A stretch of DNA of 44,257 nt from JBBQWS01 sp038210415 (GTDB taxonomy: Bacteria > Actinomycetota > Actinomycetes > Prado026): NCBI GenBank assembly GCA_038210415.1, contig JBBQWS010000023.1, positions 1 through 44,257 on the forward strand. Reading direction: 5' to 3'. Within the stretch, counting starts at the first letter, position 1, and each line of letters opens with the position of its first letter. The notes beneath the pieces were generated by a model. It was not told the origin of the DNA, did not search any database, and saw nothing but the letters and a program-made list of their open reading frames with translations. This document shows, piece by piece, positions 1 to 7,796 of the stretch. Position numbers and translations under genes: made by a program.

Positions 1-46
1 GATCCCTCTGCACTCACTTCGGCGGGTGCGCCACGGGGCTTGAGCG

Positions 47-871
47 TCAGCGAGCCTCGAGAGCCGCTTCCCCGGCGCGTCGCATGACCTCGACCAGCGA
101 TTCGACCGGCGCATCGGTGCCGGTCATGGCCTGCACCTGCAGAGCGGCCTGGTGGACGAGCAGGTCCAGGCCGCCTAGCACGTCGCCCCCGACCGCCTGC
201 CACGCCGCCGCCAGTGGAGTCGGCCAGGGCGCGTACAAGACGTCGAAGAGGGTTCCGGCCGGCCTCGGCACCGACGCAGCGAGGTGGTCGGCGCCGCCCG
301 CCGGCACGGTCGACACCACCAGAGGGCGGTGCAGCCCTTGAGCGGCGGCGCTCCAGTCGTGCCCGGTGACGGCTACGCCCAGGGCATCCCCCAGCTCGAC
401 CAGCGCCGCCCGGGCCAGCGGGTCGCGCGCGTACACGTCGACGATCGGCACCCCGAGCTCGGCCAGACCGGCCAGGGAGGACCGCGCGGTGGCTCCCGCG
501 CCGAGCACGGCAGCGGCCCCCGGTAGCCGGGTCCGGTGCCCCCGCTCGCGCAACGCCGCTGCCAGGCCCGGGATGTCGGTGTTCGACCCGATCAGCCGGC
601 CAGACCGCCGGACCACGGTGTTCGCCGCCCCGACCAGCCGGGCCAGCGGGGACGCCTCGTCGAGCAACGGCAGCACCGTGGCCTTGAGCGGCATCGTCAA
701 CGACAGCCCGGCCCACGTGTCGTCGAGCCCCCGAAGCAGCTCGGGCAGCCGATCGCCGGTGCACTCGATCGCCTCGTACGTCCAGTCCAGCCCCAGCAGC
801 TGGTACGCCGCGCGGTGCAGGACCGGCGACAGCGAGTGGGCGATCGGCGATCCGAGGACCGCCGACCTCAT
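47..871 (-). CDS. aroE: Shikimate dehydrogenase
   Basis: 274 aa, normal for AroE. It reduces 3-dehydroshikimate to shikimate with NADPH in the cytoplasm, the fourth step of the shikimate pathway. Seen in the sequence: the substrate-binding SLS near residue 13, the catalytic lysine in LTMPLK (Lys63), GAANTV with Asn84, NTD at 97-99, and the dinucleotide-binding loop GAGATAR at 124-130. The ATG start at 871 overlaps the mltG stop in an ATGA, so it is probably translationally coupled to mltG. It is the last complete gene of the minus-strand run alaS-ruvX-mltG-aroE, a conserved actinobacterial order. Bases 1-46 hold no recognisable gene. Confidence 0.96.
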   Translation of the reverse strand: MRSAVLGSPIAHSLSPVLHRAAYQLLGLDWTYEAIECTGDRLPELLRGLDDTWAGLSLTMPLKATVLPLLDEASPLARLVGAANTVVRRSGRLIGSNTDIPGLAAALRERGHRTRLPGAAAVLGAGATARSSLAGLAELGVPIVDVYARDPLARAALVELGDALGVAVTGHDWSAAAQGLHRPLVVSTVPAGGADHLAASVPRPAGTLFDVLYAPWPTPLAAAWQAVGGDVLGGLDLLVHQAALQVQAMTGTDAPVESLVEVMRRAGEAALEAR

Positions 872-1959
872 GACGAGTTCGCCTTCAGCTCAGCCTTGAA
901 GGTCAGGAACTCCTTGTACGAGTCGGTGAACTTCGTCTCGCCGGTCTTCAGGTCGACGGTGACGTAGTACAGCCAACGGCCCGCGGCGGGACTCAGCACG
1001 GCGGCCATGGCGGCCTCCCCGGGCGAGTTGATTGGACTCGGCGGCAGTGCGGCGACGACGTACGTGTTGTACGGCGACGGGGTCCGGAGCTCAGCCGCCG
1101 ACGGCGGCGGATCGGTGCGCTGCAGGGCGTAGAGGACGGTCGTGTCCAGCTCCAGCCGCATCCCCTTCGCGAGGCGGTTGAGGATCACCCGGGCGATCTT
1201 CGGGTAGTCCTCGGGCCGACCCTCGGCCTGCACGATGCTCGCGATGATCAAAGCCTGATAGGGACTGAGCTTCAGTGCGGCGGACTTCTCGACCAGCCCG
1301 ACATTGTCGACCGCCTGGCCGTAGCGACGGACCATCGCCGACAACAGCTTGGTGGCGGTGGTGTCGCGGCCGGCGTCGTACGTCGCGGGGAACAGGAGCC
1401 CCTCCGCGTTCCCGCCCGCGTAGTCAGGCAGCCCGATCGACGCCGGCCGGTTCAGGGCGTCCTGGAACTGCTTGATCGGAATCTTCGTGGCCTTGGACAG
1501 CTGCGCGATGATCGCCTGCAACTGGAGACCCTCGCGGATCGTGATCCGCGACGAGACCCGCGACGAGGGGTCGAGCAGCAGCGCGAGCGCGTCCGCGGCC
1601 CGCATCTGCAGCTTGAGCTTGTAGCTGCCCGGCTGGATCGACTCAGTACCGGCTGCCGCATCGACGAACGCCGAGGCGCTGCGGATGACGTCAGCCTTCT
1701 CCAGAGTCAGGGCGATCTGCGACACGGAGTCACCTGCGTCGACCTGCACCACGACACTGCCCTGGCCGGGGCCGGTGTAGTCGGGCGAGTTCGAGAACCA
1801 GTGGACCACGGCGAACACCAGCCCCGCGACGAGACTGAGGATGACCGCGGCTGCGACAACCACAGCCTTGCCGCCGCTGCCCGAGCCGTTCGCGCCACCG
1901 CCCGCGCCGCGGCGGCGCGCGTCCTGCACGTCCGTCATTCCGATTCCGAGCTGGCTCAT
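868..1959 (-). CDS. mltG: Endolytic murein transglycosylase MltG (YceG family)
   Basis: 363 aa membrane-anchored lytic transglycosylase that cleaves nascent glycan strands and is thought to terminate glycan polymerisation outside the membrane. A short cytoplasmic N-terminus is followed by one membrane segment at about residues 31-53 and an extracytoplasmic YceG domain. The family signature IASIVQAEG carries the conserved glutamate taken as catalytic, followed by NRL...GM.L..D.TV.YAL. Near the C-terminus are PYNTY and ALPPSPI, also typical. The start overlaps the ruvX stop (ATGA at 1956-1959). An in-frame ATG eight codons in is possible, but coupling favours 1959. Confidence 0.95.
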   Translation of the reverse strand: MSQLGIGMTDVQDARRRGAGGGANGSGSGGKAVVVAAAVILSLVAGLVFAVVHWFSNSPDYTGPGQGSVVVQVDAGDSVSQIALTLEKADVIRSASAFVDAAAGTESIQPGSYKLKLQMRAADALALLLDPSSRVSSRITIREGLQLQAIIAQLSKATKIPIKQFQDALNRPASIGLPDYAGGNAEGLLFPATYDAGRDTTATKLLSAMVRRYGQAVDNVGLVEKSAALKLSPYQALIIASIVQAEGRPEDYPKIARVILNRLAKGMRLELDTTVLYALQRTDPPPSAAELRTPSPYNTYVVAALPPSPINSPGEAAMAAVLSPAAGRWLYYVTVDLKTGETKFTDSYKEFLTFKAELKANSS

Positions 1960-2423
1960 GCGTCACCGTCGTCTACCTGAAGGGTGGTGCCGGGCGGGAG
2001 CCCCGTCATCCGCTCGGCATCCAGTGCGGTCTGCACCATGATGACAGCCGCGGCCTGGTCGATCACCGACCGCCTGTCTCGTGCCTTGATCCCCGCCGCC
2101 GCCAAGGCCCGGTGCGCGTCGACCGTCGTGTTGCGCTCGTCGACCAGCCGCACCGGCAAGGGCCGCAGCCGGGCAGCGATCTCGTCCGCGAACACCCGCA
2201 CGGTCGCGGCCGCCGGGCCTTCACGGCCGGAGAGCGAGATCGGCAGGCCGACGAGCACCTCGACCGCCTCGAGGTCGGCCACCAGCGCGGCGATGCGGTC
2301 GAGGTCGCCGGTGCCCCGGGGCACCGTCTCGACCGGCCGGGCGAGCAGTCCGGTCGGGTCGCTGGCGGCGATCCCGATCCGGACGCTGCCGACGTCGATC
2401 CCGACCCGGACGCCTGGTCTCAC
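1956..2423 (-). CDS. ruvX: RuvX/YqgF-family RNase H-fold nuclease
   Basis: 155 aa. This family is annotated as putative pre-16S rRNA nuclease or Holliday-junction resolvase-like. Seen: GIDVGSVRIGIA at about 8-19 with the first acidic metal ligand, the GLP loop at about 60, DERNTT (second acidic site; the family usually reads DERLTT) and the C-terminal DQAAAVIM helix with the third aspartate. The start is GTG at 2423, overlapping the alaS stop as GTGA, so translation probably depends on alaS. The alaS-ruvX-mltG-aroE order supports the call. Which of the two proposed activities dominates cannot be told from sequence. Confidence 0.94.
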   Translation of the reverse strand: MRPGVRVGIDVGSVRIGIAASDPTGLLARPVETVPRGTGDLDRIAALVADLEAVEVLVGLPISLSGREGPAAATVRVFADEIAARLRPLPVRLVDERNTTVDAHRALAAAGIKARDRRSVIDQAAAVIMVQTALDAERMTGLPPGTTLQVDDGDA

Positions 2424-5083
2424 GCGCCCAGCAGCGCGCGGACCTGCGCCACCGCCGAGGCGAACGCGGCAGGGTCGCCTGACGCGGAGCCCTGGGCGAC
2501 GTCGTCGTTGCCGCCGCCCTTGCCGCCGAGCGCTGTGGACAGGGTGCGCATCACCGTGCCGGCCCCCGCACCGGCGCTCGCGGCGGCGGCGTCGGCGGTC
2601 ACGACAAGTGCGAGCTGTCCCGCGTCGCCGGGAGTGACCAGCACCACCACCGCTGCACCCGAGCCCGCGAGCCGACTGCGGATGTCGAGCGCCAACGTGC
2701 GAGCGTCGGCCGGCCGCACCCCGGCCGGCAACAGCTCCGCGACCAGGCCCACCCCACCAGCGGTGACCCGTCTGGCTGCGAGCTCGCCAGCCTGGGCCAA
2801 CACCTGCGCCGCCCGCACCTTGTCGAGCTCGCGCTCGGCGTCCTTGAGCCGGGTGAGAATCGCGTCGACCCGCTCGGGCAGCTCGTCCGGGCGAGCCTTC
2901 AGCGCTTCGCTGAGCTGGGCCACCAGCACATGCTCACGAGCGAGGTAGCGGTATGCGTCCGTACCGACCAGGGCCTCGACCCGGCGCACCCCCGCACCGA
3001 CGGACGACTCGCCCATCAGCTTGACCAGCCCCAGCTCGCCGGTGCGGGACAAGTGGGTGCCGCCGCAGAGCTCACGAGCCCAGTCGCCCACACTGACCAC
3101 GCGCACCCGCTCGCCGTACTTCTCGCCGAACAGCGCCATCGCGCCGATCGCCTGAGCCTCCGGTTGGGTCATCGTCTCGGCCGTGACGAGCAGGTCGCCC
3201 ACCAGCACCTCGTTGACGCGCTGCTCGACATCGGCCAGCACGGATGGCGGCACGGCGGCCGGGTTCGGGAAGTCGAACCGCAGCCGACCGGGTGAGTTCT
3301 CCGAGCCCATCTGCGTCGCGGAGTCGCCCAACGCCTCGCGGAAGGCCTTGTGCACCATGTGGGTGGCGGTGTGTGCGCGAGAGATGGCCAGGCGTCGACC
3401 GGTATCGACGCGGGCGTCGGCAGCCTCACCGACGACCACCTCGCCGTCGAGCACCCGGGCCCGATGGACGATCAGCCCACGCACCGGAGACTGGACGTCG
3501 AACACCTCCAGCAGGGCGCCGTTCGCCAGCCGGATCACGCCTTCGTCGGCCAGCTGGCCACCGCCCTCGGCGTAGAACGGGGTGCGGTCGAGCACGACCT
3601 CGACCTCAGACCCAGCAGCTGCCGAATGGGCGGTCGCACCGTCGACCACCAGGCCACGTACGGAACCCTCGCCGACGACGTTCTCGTAGCCGATGAACTC
3701 GCTCGGACCGACCTGCTCGACCAGCTCGCGGTAGGCGCTCAGGTCGGCGCCACCGCTCTTGCGCGTCTTGGAGTCGGCCTTCGCCCGGTCGCGCTGCTCC
3801 TTCATGAGCCGGCGGAAGCCGTCCTCGTCGACCGACAGCCCTTGCTCCTGCGCCATCTCCAGGGTCAGGTCGATGGGGAACCCGTAGGTGTCGTGGAGCT
3901 TGAACGCGACCTCACCAGGCACGCTGCCCGAGCTGGGAGCCTCCGCCACCATGAGATCGAAGTGCCGCGACCCCTGTGTAAGGGTGCTGAGGAACGAGGT
4001 CTCCTCTGCGACGCAAACCGTCCGGATCCGGTCGGCGCGCTCGGCCAGCTCGGGGTACTGCGGCGCCATGGCGGCGCTGCTCGTGTCGGCCAGCTCGCCG
4101 AAGACGGGGTCGTGCGCACCGAGCAGTCGCATCGAACGCACGGTGCGCCGCATCAGTCGCCGCAGAACGTACCCGCGACCCTCGTTGCCGGGGGTCACGC
4201 CGTCGCTGATCAGCATCGCCGCCGATCGCGCGTGATCGGCGACGACCCGCAGCCGAACATCGTCGGTGTGGTCCTCGCCGTACCGCTTGCCGGTCAGCTC
4301 GCAGGCACGGTCGAGGATCGCCCGGCTGGTGTCGATCTCGTAGATGTTGTCGACTCCCTGCAGGACGGCGGCCATCCGCTCAAGACCCATGCCGGTGTCG
4401 ATGCTCTTCGCCGGGAGGTCGCCCTCGATCGGGAAGTCGTCCTTGCCGCCTCCTTCGCCCCGCTGGAACTGCATGAAGACGAGGTTCCAGATCTCGAGGT
4501 AGCGCTCGCCGTTCACCGCGGGGCCGCCGGCCTCACCGAAGTCCGGCCCCCGGTCGTAGTTGATCTCGGAGCACGGACCGCAGGGGCCGGGGACGCCCAT
4601 CGACCAGAAGTTCTCGACCTTGCCGAGGCGCTGGATCCGCTCGGCCGGGACTCCGACGTCGCGGCGCCAGATCTCCTCTGCCTCGTCGTCGTCGAGGTAG
4701 ACCGTGATCCACAGCTTGTCCTCGGGAAAGCCATAGCCGCCGTCGGCGACCGACGAGGTCAACAGCTCCCAGGCGAGCGGGATCGCCCGCTCCTTGAAGT
4801 AGTCGCCGAACGAGAAGTTGCCGGCCATCTGGAAGAAGGACGCGTGCCGGGTGGTCTTGCCGACCTCCTCGATATCGAGGGTGCGCACACATTTCTGCAC
4901 GCTCGCGGCCCGGCGGTACGGGGGCACCTCCTCGCCGAGGAAGTACGGCTTGAACGGGGCCATGCCGGCGTTGACGAGCAGCAGAGTCGGGTCCGTGGCG
5001 ATGAGCGACGCCGAGGGCACGATCGTGTGGTCGCGCTGCTCGAAGTACCGCAGAAAACGGCTGCGGATGTCGGCCGACTCCAT
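2420..5083 (-). CDS. alaS: Alanyl-tRNA synthetase
   Basis: 887 aa with the chosen start. It charges tRNA-Ala. Domains in order: class II catalytic core from the N-terminus (NAGMAPFK, then RTLDIEEVGKTTRH and FFQMAGNFSFGDYF), tRNA-recognition region (RGYVLRRLMRR), editing domain with HTATH and CGGTH zinc-site motifs, and C-terminal oligomerisation region. The reading frame stays open upstream to 5125, but the ATG at 5083 has a good ribosome binding site (GAGAGGA about 9 bases upstream) and begins ESADIRSRFL, the usual AlaRS N-terminus. The 46-base gap to the rarA stop leaves room for little regulation. It overlaps ruvX. Confidence 0.97.
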   Translation of the reverse strand: MESADIRSRFLRYFEQRDHTIVPSASLIATDPTLLLVNAGMAPFKPYFLGEEVPPYRRAASVQKCVRTLDIEEVGKTTRHASFFQMAGNFSFGDYFKERAIPLAWELLTSSVADGGYGFPEDKLWITVYLDDDEAEEIWRRDVGVPAERIQRLGKVENFWSMGVPGPCGPCSEINYDRGPDFGEAGGPAVNGERYLEIWNLVFMQFQRGEGGGKDDFPIEGDLPAKSIDTGMGLERMAAVLQGVDNIYEIDTSRAILDRACELTGKRYGEDHTDDVRLRVVADHARSAAMLISDGVTPGNEGRGYVLRRLMRRTVRSMRLLGAHDPVFGELADTSSAAMAPQYPELAERADRIRTVCVAEETSFLSTLTQGSRHFDLMVAEAPSSGSVPGEVAFKLHDTYGFPIDLTLEMAQEQGLSVDEDGFRRLMKEQRDRAKADSKTRKSGGADLSAYRELVEQVGPSEFIGYENVVGEGSVRGLVVDGATAHSAAAGSEVEVVLDRTPFYAEGGGQLADEGVIRLANGALLEVFDVQSPVRGLIVHRARVLDGEVVVGEAADARVDTGRRLAISRAHTATHMVHKAFREALGDSATQMGSENSPGRLRFDFPNPAAVPPSVLADVEQRVNEVLVGDLLVTAETMTQPEAQAIGAMALFGEKYGERVRVVSVGDWARELCGGTHLSRTGELGLVKLMGESSVGAGVRRVEALVGTDAYRYLAREHVLVAQLSEALKARPDELPERVDAILTRLKDAERELDKVRAAQVLAQAGELAARRVTAGGVGLVAELLPAGVRPADARTLALDIRSRLAGSGAAVVVLVTPGDAGQLALVVTADAAAASAGAGAGTVMRTLSTALGGKGGGNDDVAQGSASGDPAAFASAVAQVRALLGA

Positions 5084-5129
5084 CGCGTTGGGTCCTCTCG
5101 CCTGCGGCCCCGGGCGGTGCCGCACAGAC

Positions 5130-6485
5130 TCAGGAGCCTACCGGGGGGTCACCACGCAGAATCCGCCGCAGCCGGGCGACGCGGTCCCCGAGGTCGCGCT
5201 CCGCCCCACGGTCGGTCGGCAGGTAGTAGTCGCGTCCCTGGACGGCGTCGGGCCCGTACTGCTGCTCGACCACACCGTGCGGGTAGTCGTGCGCATAGCG
5301 GTATCCCGCGCCGTGCCCGATCTTCTTCGCACCTGCGTAGTGGGCGTCGCGGAGCCCCGGCGGCACCGGCCCTATCCGGCCCTCGCGCACGTCGGCCGTC
5401 GCCGCCCCGATCGCCGAGGTGACCGCGTTGGACTTGGGCGCGACCGCGAGCGCGATCACCGCCTGCGCGAGAGTGAGCCTTCCCTCCGGCAGCCCGATCA
5501 GGTTGACCGCCTGGTACGCCGCCACGGCCGTGGGCAGTGCGGTGGGGTCGGCCAGACCGATGTCCTCGGACGCCAGGATGATCAGGCGGCGCGCGATGAA
5601 CCGCGGGTCCTCGCCGGCCTCGACCATGCGGGCCAGGTAGTGCAGTGCCGCGTCGACGTCGCTGCCGCGGATGCTCTTGATCAGGGCGCTGGTCACGTCG
5701 TAGTGCTGGTCTCCGTCGCGGTCGTACCGCACCGCCGCACGGTCGACCGCACGCTCCACGTCGGCGGCATCGACGATGGTCGCGCCGGCCTCCAGGGCCG
5801 CCCCGGCAGCCGCTTCGAGCGCCGTGAGACCCCAGCGGGCATCTCCGGCGGCGAGCCGGGTGAGCTGCTCGTACGCCTCGTCGGTCACGCTCAACCCCGT
5901 CGCGCCGAGGCCCCGTACGTCGGTGACCGCCCGCTCCAGCAGCACCTGGACGTCCTCGGCCTCGAGCAGCCGGAGCGTCACGAGCAGGCTGCGCGACAGC
6001 AGCGGCGCGACGACTGCGAAGCTGGGGTTCTCGGTCGTGGCTGCGACCAGGGTCACCCAGCCGTTCTCGACCGCCGGCAGCAGCGCATCCTGCTGGGTCT
6101 TGGAGAACCGGTGCACCTCGTCGACGAACAGCACGGTGCCGCGCCCCGACGAACCGAGCTCACGTCGGGCATCGTCGATGACGGCCCGCACGTCCTTCAC
6201 CCCGGCGGTCACCGCGGAGAGCTCGACGTAACGGCGGTCGGTGGCGCTGGCGACCAGGTGGGCCAGCGTGGTCTTGCCGGTGCCGGGCGGTCCCCACAGC
6301 AGCACCGACGCCGCCCGGGTGCCACCCGTCCCGCCCTCGACCAGCCGCCGCATCGGCGCGCCTGGGCCGAGCACGTGCTCCTGGCCGACGACCTCGTCGA
6401 GGGTGCGCGGACGCATCCGGACGGCTAGCGGCGCGCGCTGGGCGGCCAGCTCGTCGCCCGCAGCCGTGAAGAGGTCGTCACCCAC
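5130..6485 (-). CDS. rarA: Replication-associated recombination AAA+ ATPase RarA (MgsA)
   Basis: 451 aa clamp-loader-like AAA+ ATPase that acts at stalled replication forks. Seen: Walker A GPPGTGKT at 65-72, Walker B VLFVDEVHRF around Asp122-Glu123, the sensor-1-like ATTENPSF, and the C-terminal MgsA tetramerisation region with ASEDIGLADP. The start is GTG at 6485; the N-terminal DDLF matches the family, where a short DLF peptide serves as a partner-binding motif. Ribosome binding site is weak (AGGG about 8 bases upstream). It lies between the 6626-6667 inverted repeat and alaS and may share a transcript with alaS. Confidence 0.95.
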   Translation of the reverse strand: MGDDLFTAAGDELAAQRAPLAVRMRPRTLDEVVGQEHVLGPGAPMRRLVEGGTGGTRAASVLLWGPPGTGKTTLAHLVASATDRRYVELSAVTAGVKDVRAVIDDARRELGSSGRGTVLFVDEVHRFSKTQQDALLPAVENGWVTLVAATTENPSFAVVAPLLSRSLLVTLRLLEAEDVQVLLERAVTDVRGLGATGLSVTDEAYEQLTRLAAGDARWGLTALEAAAGAALEAGATIVDAADVERAVDRAAVRYDRDGDQHYDVTSALIKSIRGSDVDAALHYLARMVEAGEDPRFIARRLIILASEDIGLADPTALPTAVAAYQAVNLIGLPEGRLTLAQAVIALAVAPKSNAVTSAIGAATADVREGRIGPVPPGLRDAHYAGAKKIGHGAGYRYAHDYPHGVVEQQYGPDAVQGRDYYLPTDRGAERDLGDRVARLRRILRGDPPVGS

Positions 6486-6625
6486 ACCCGGACCCTAGCC
6501 CAGGGGCTGCGGCACTCTGCCCGGCTGCCCAGCGCACCGGTCACCCTGGCCGACGTCGAGTCCGCGATCCGGTCCGGGTGGGGCCTCACGCGTCGCAGCG
6601 TCCCTGGACCGGTAGCGCCTCGAGC

Positions 6626-6667
6626 TGTGGAAGATCCGTGTCGCTAGAGCAATCGCGATCTTCCACA
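6626..6667 (-). terminator. Perfect 11-bp inverted repeat after the phosphotransferase gene
   Basis: TGTGGAAGATC (6626-6636) and GATCTTCCACA (6657-6667) are perfect inverted arms around a 20-base loop, 14 bases beyond the stop of the phosphotransferase-like gene on the minus strand. A hairpin terminator is the simplest reading, but there is no T-tract and the loop is long. A protein-binding palindrome or dispersed repeat is possible. The rest of 6486-6680 shows no gene. Confidence 0.5.
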
Positions 6668-6680
6668 ACCGCAGCGGCGG

Positions 6681-7796
6681 CTAGCGCGCGAAGGCCGGGT
6701 AGCCAGTCAGCGGTGGCACCGGACCCCACTGCTGCTGGGCAGCCTCGGCCGCAGCCTCGAGCACCGCGACCAGCTGGGGGAAGCGCTCCTGGGCCGCGAG
6801 CGATCCGGCCAAGCGTCGCCAACGGTGCACCAGCAGCGTTCGGCGGCGCGGTCCGCCCAGGGACCCGCCCATCGTCTCGTTGTCGTCCTGGGCCTGCGGG
6901 AGCAGCCAGCTCGCCTGGCTGAGCACCCAGACCGCCTCCGCCCGCAGCAGCCCGAGCTCCCACGTGTGGTCGTCCGCCGCCTCGGGCACCGCGGCGGCCA
7001 GCAACGCGCGGTAAGTGCGTTCGGCCTCCGCTGCAAGGTCCGCCGGGAGCTGGAACGCGCACCAGCAGGACGGGAACGGCATCCGGCAGTAGACGACGTC
7101 GAGGAAGGCGCTGTGGAACCCGGCCGACTCGTAGTCGAGCAGCCGGAGCCCGTCTGGGGTGACCAGGTTGTTGTCGGGGCACGCGTCCGCGGGGCTGAAC
7201 ACGGTCAGCGGACCGACGCCGAGCACCCGCACAGCGTCATCGACCTCGGCCTGCGCACGGCCGCCAGGCACCGTGCAAGCCAGCTCGCACAGGTTCGCCA
7301 GCCCGATGCGAACCGAGGTGGCGAGCCGCTCCGCCAGCCGGTCGGCCGTGGGCGGTAGGCCAAGCGAGGCCCGGGTCGCGTCGTAGTCGGATCTGCGCCC
7401 AACCGACCAGGCGGCCAGCGAGCCGAGCGCGTCGGCCCAGGCGACCACGCCGACCCGGGCTGGGTCAGGGGCGGATCCGAGCAGCAGGTCCGCCAGGCTA
7501 CGGTGCCGCCCCAGGTCGGTGAGGACGGCGACGCCCGCGACCGGATCGTGGGCGAGGAGTCGCGGTCCGCTCGGGGCGAACGCCGCCGCCGCAACCTCGT
7601 CCGCGAACTCCGGCGGAGGTGCGCCGTCGACGAGCGGAAACGACTTGATGATCGCCGTGGAGGGGCATCCCGACGGACCCTCGACCGCCACTCGCAGCAC
7701 GGCCGACCGGGTGCTCCCACCCAAGTCAGTCACATCGGTCAAGCGCACCTGAGCCCCGATGGAGGCCGACCAGGCCGCTGCCGCAGCCTCGATCAA
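6681..7796 (-). CDS. Aminoglycoside/choline phosphotransferase-like protein
   Basis: 371 aa. The layout suggests a kinase of the APH/ChoK fold: a candidate ATP-lysine in IIKSF (Lys51), a hinge-like VLTDLG at 91-96, a catalytic-loop-like SPADACPDNN at 201-210 and a DYE metal motif at 221-223. In true APH enzymes the loop reads HxDxxxxN; here the histidine position is proline, while Asp204 and Asn209 fit. Substrate unknown. The start is TTG at 7796, forming a TTGA overlap with the aspS stop, so it is likely translated by coupling. It is not part of the usual actinobacterial order here as I recall it. It could be active, specialised or catalytically weak. Confidence 0.72.
   Translation of the reverse strand: MIEAAAAAWSASIGAQVRLTDVTDLGGSTRSAVLRVAVEGPSGCPSTAIIKSFPLVDGAPPPEFADEVAAAAFAPSGPRLLAHDPVAGVAVLTDLGRHRSLADLLLGSAPDPARVGVVAWADALGSLAAWSVGRRSDYDATRASLGLPPTADRLAERLATSVRIGLANLCELACTVPGGRAQAEVDDAVRVLGVGPLTVFSPADACPDNNLVTPDGLRLLDYESAGFHSAFLDVVYCRMPFPSCWCAFQLPADLAAEAERTYRALLAAAVPEAADDHTWELGLLRAEAVWVLSQASWLLPQAQDDNETMGGSLGGPRRRTLLVHRWRRLAGSLAAQERFPQLVAVLEAAAEAAQQQWGPVPPLTGYPAFAR

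Noticed and set aside
1..46. Start of a further minus-strand gene after aroE
   Set aside because: A GTG is present near the edge, but too few codons remain to support any call.
3350..5422. Long plus-strand open frame (690 codons) antisense to alaS
   Set aside because: High-GC shadow frame: low-complexity Arg/Asp/Val-rich translation, no motif, while the opposite strand encodes a complete AlaRS.
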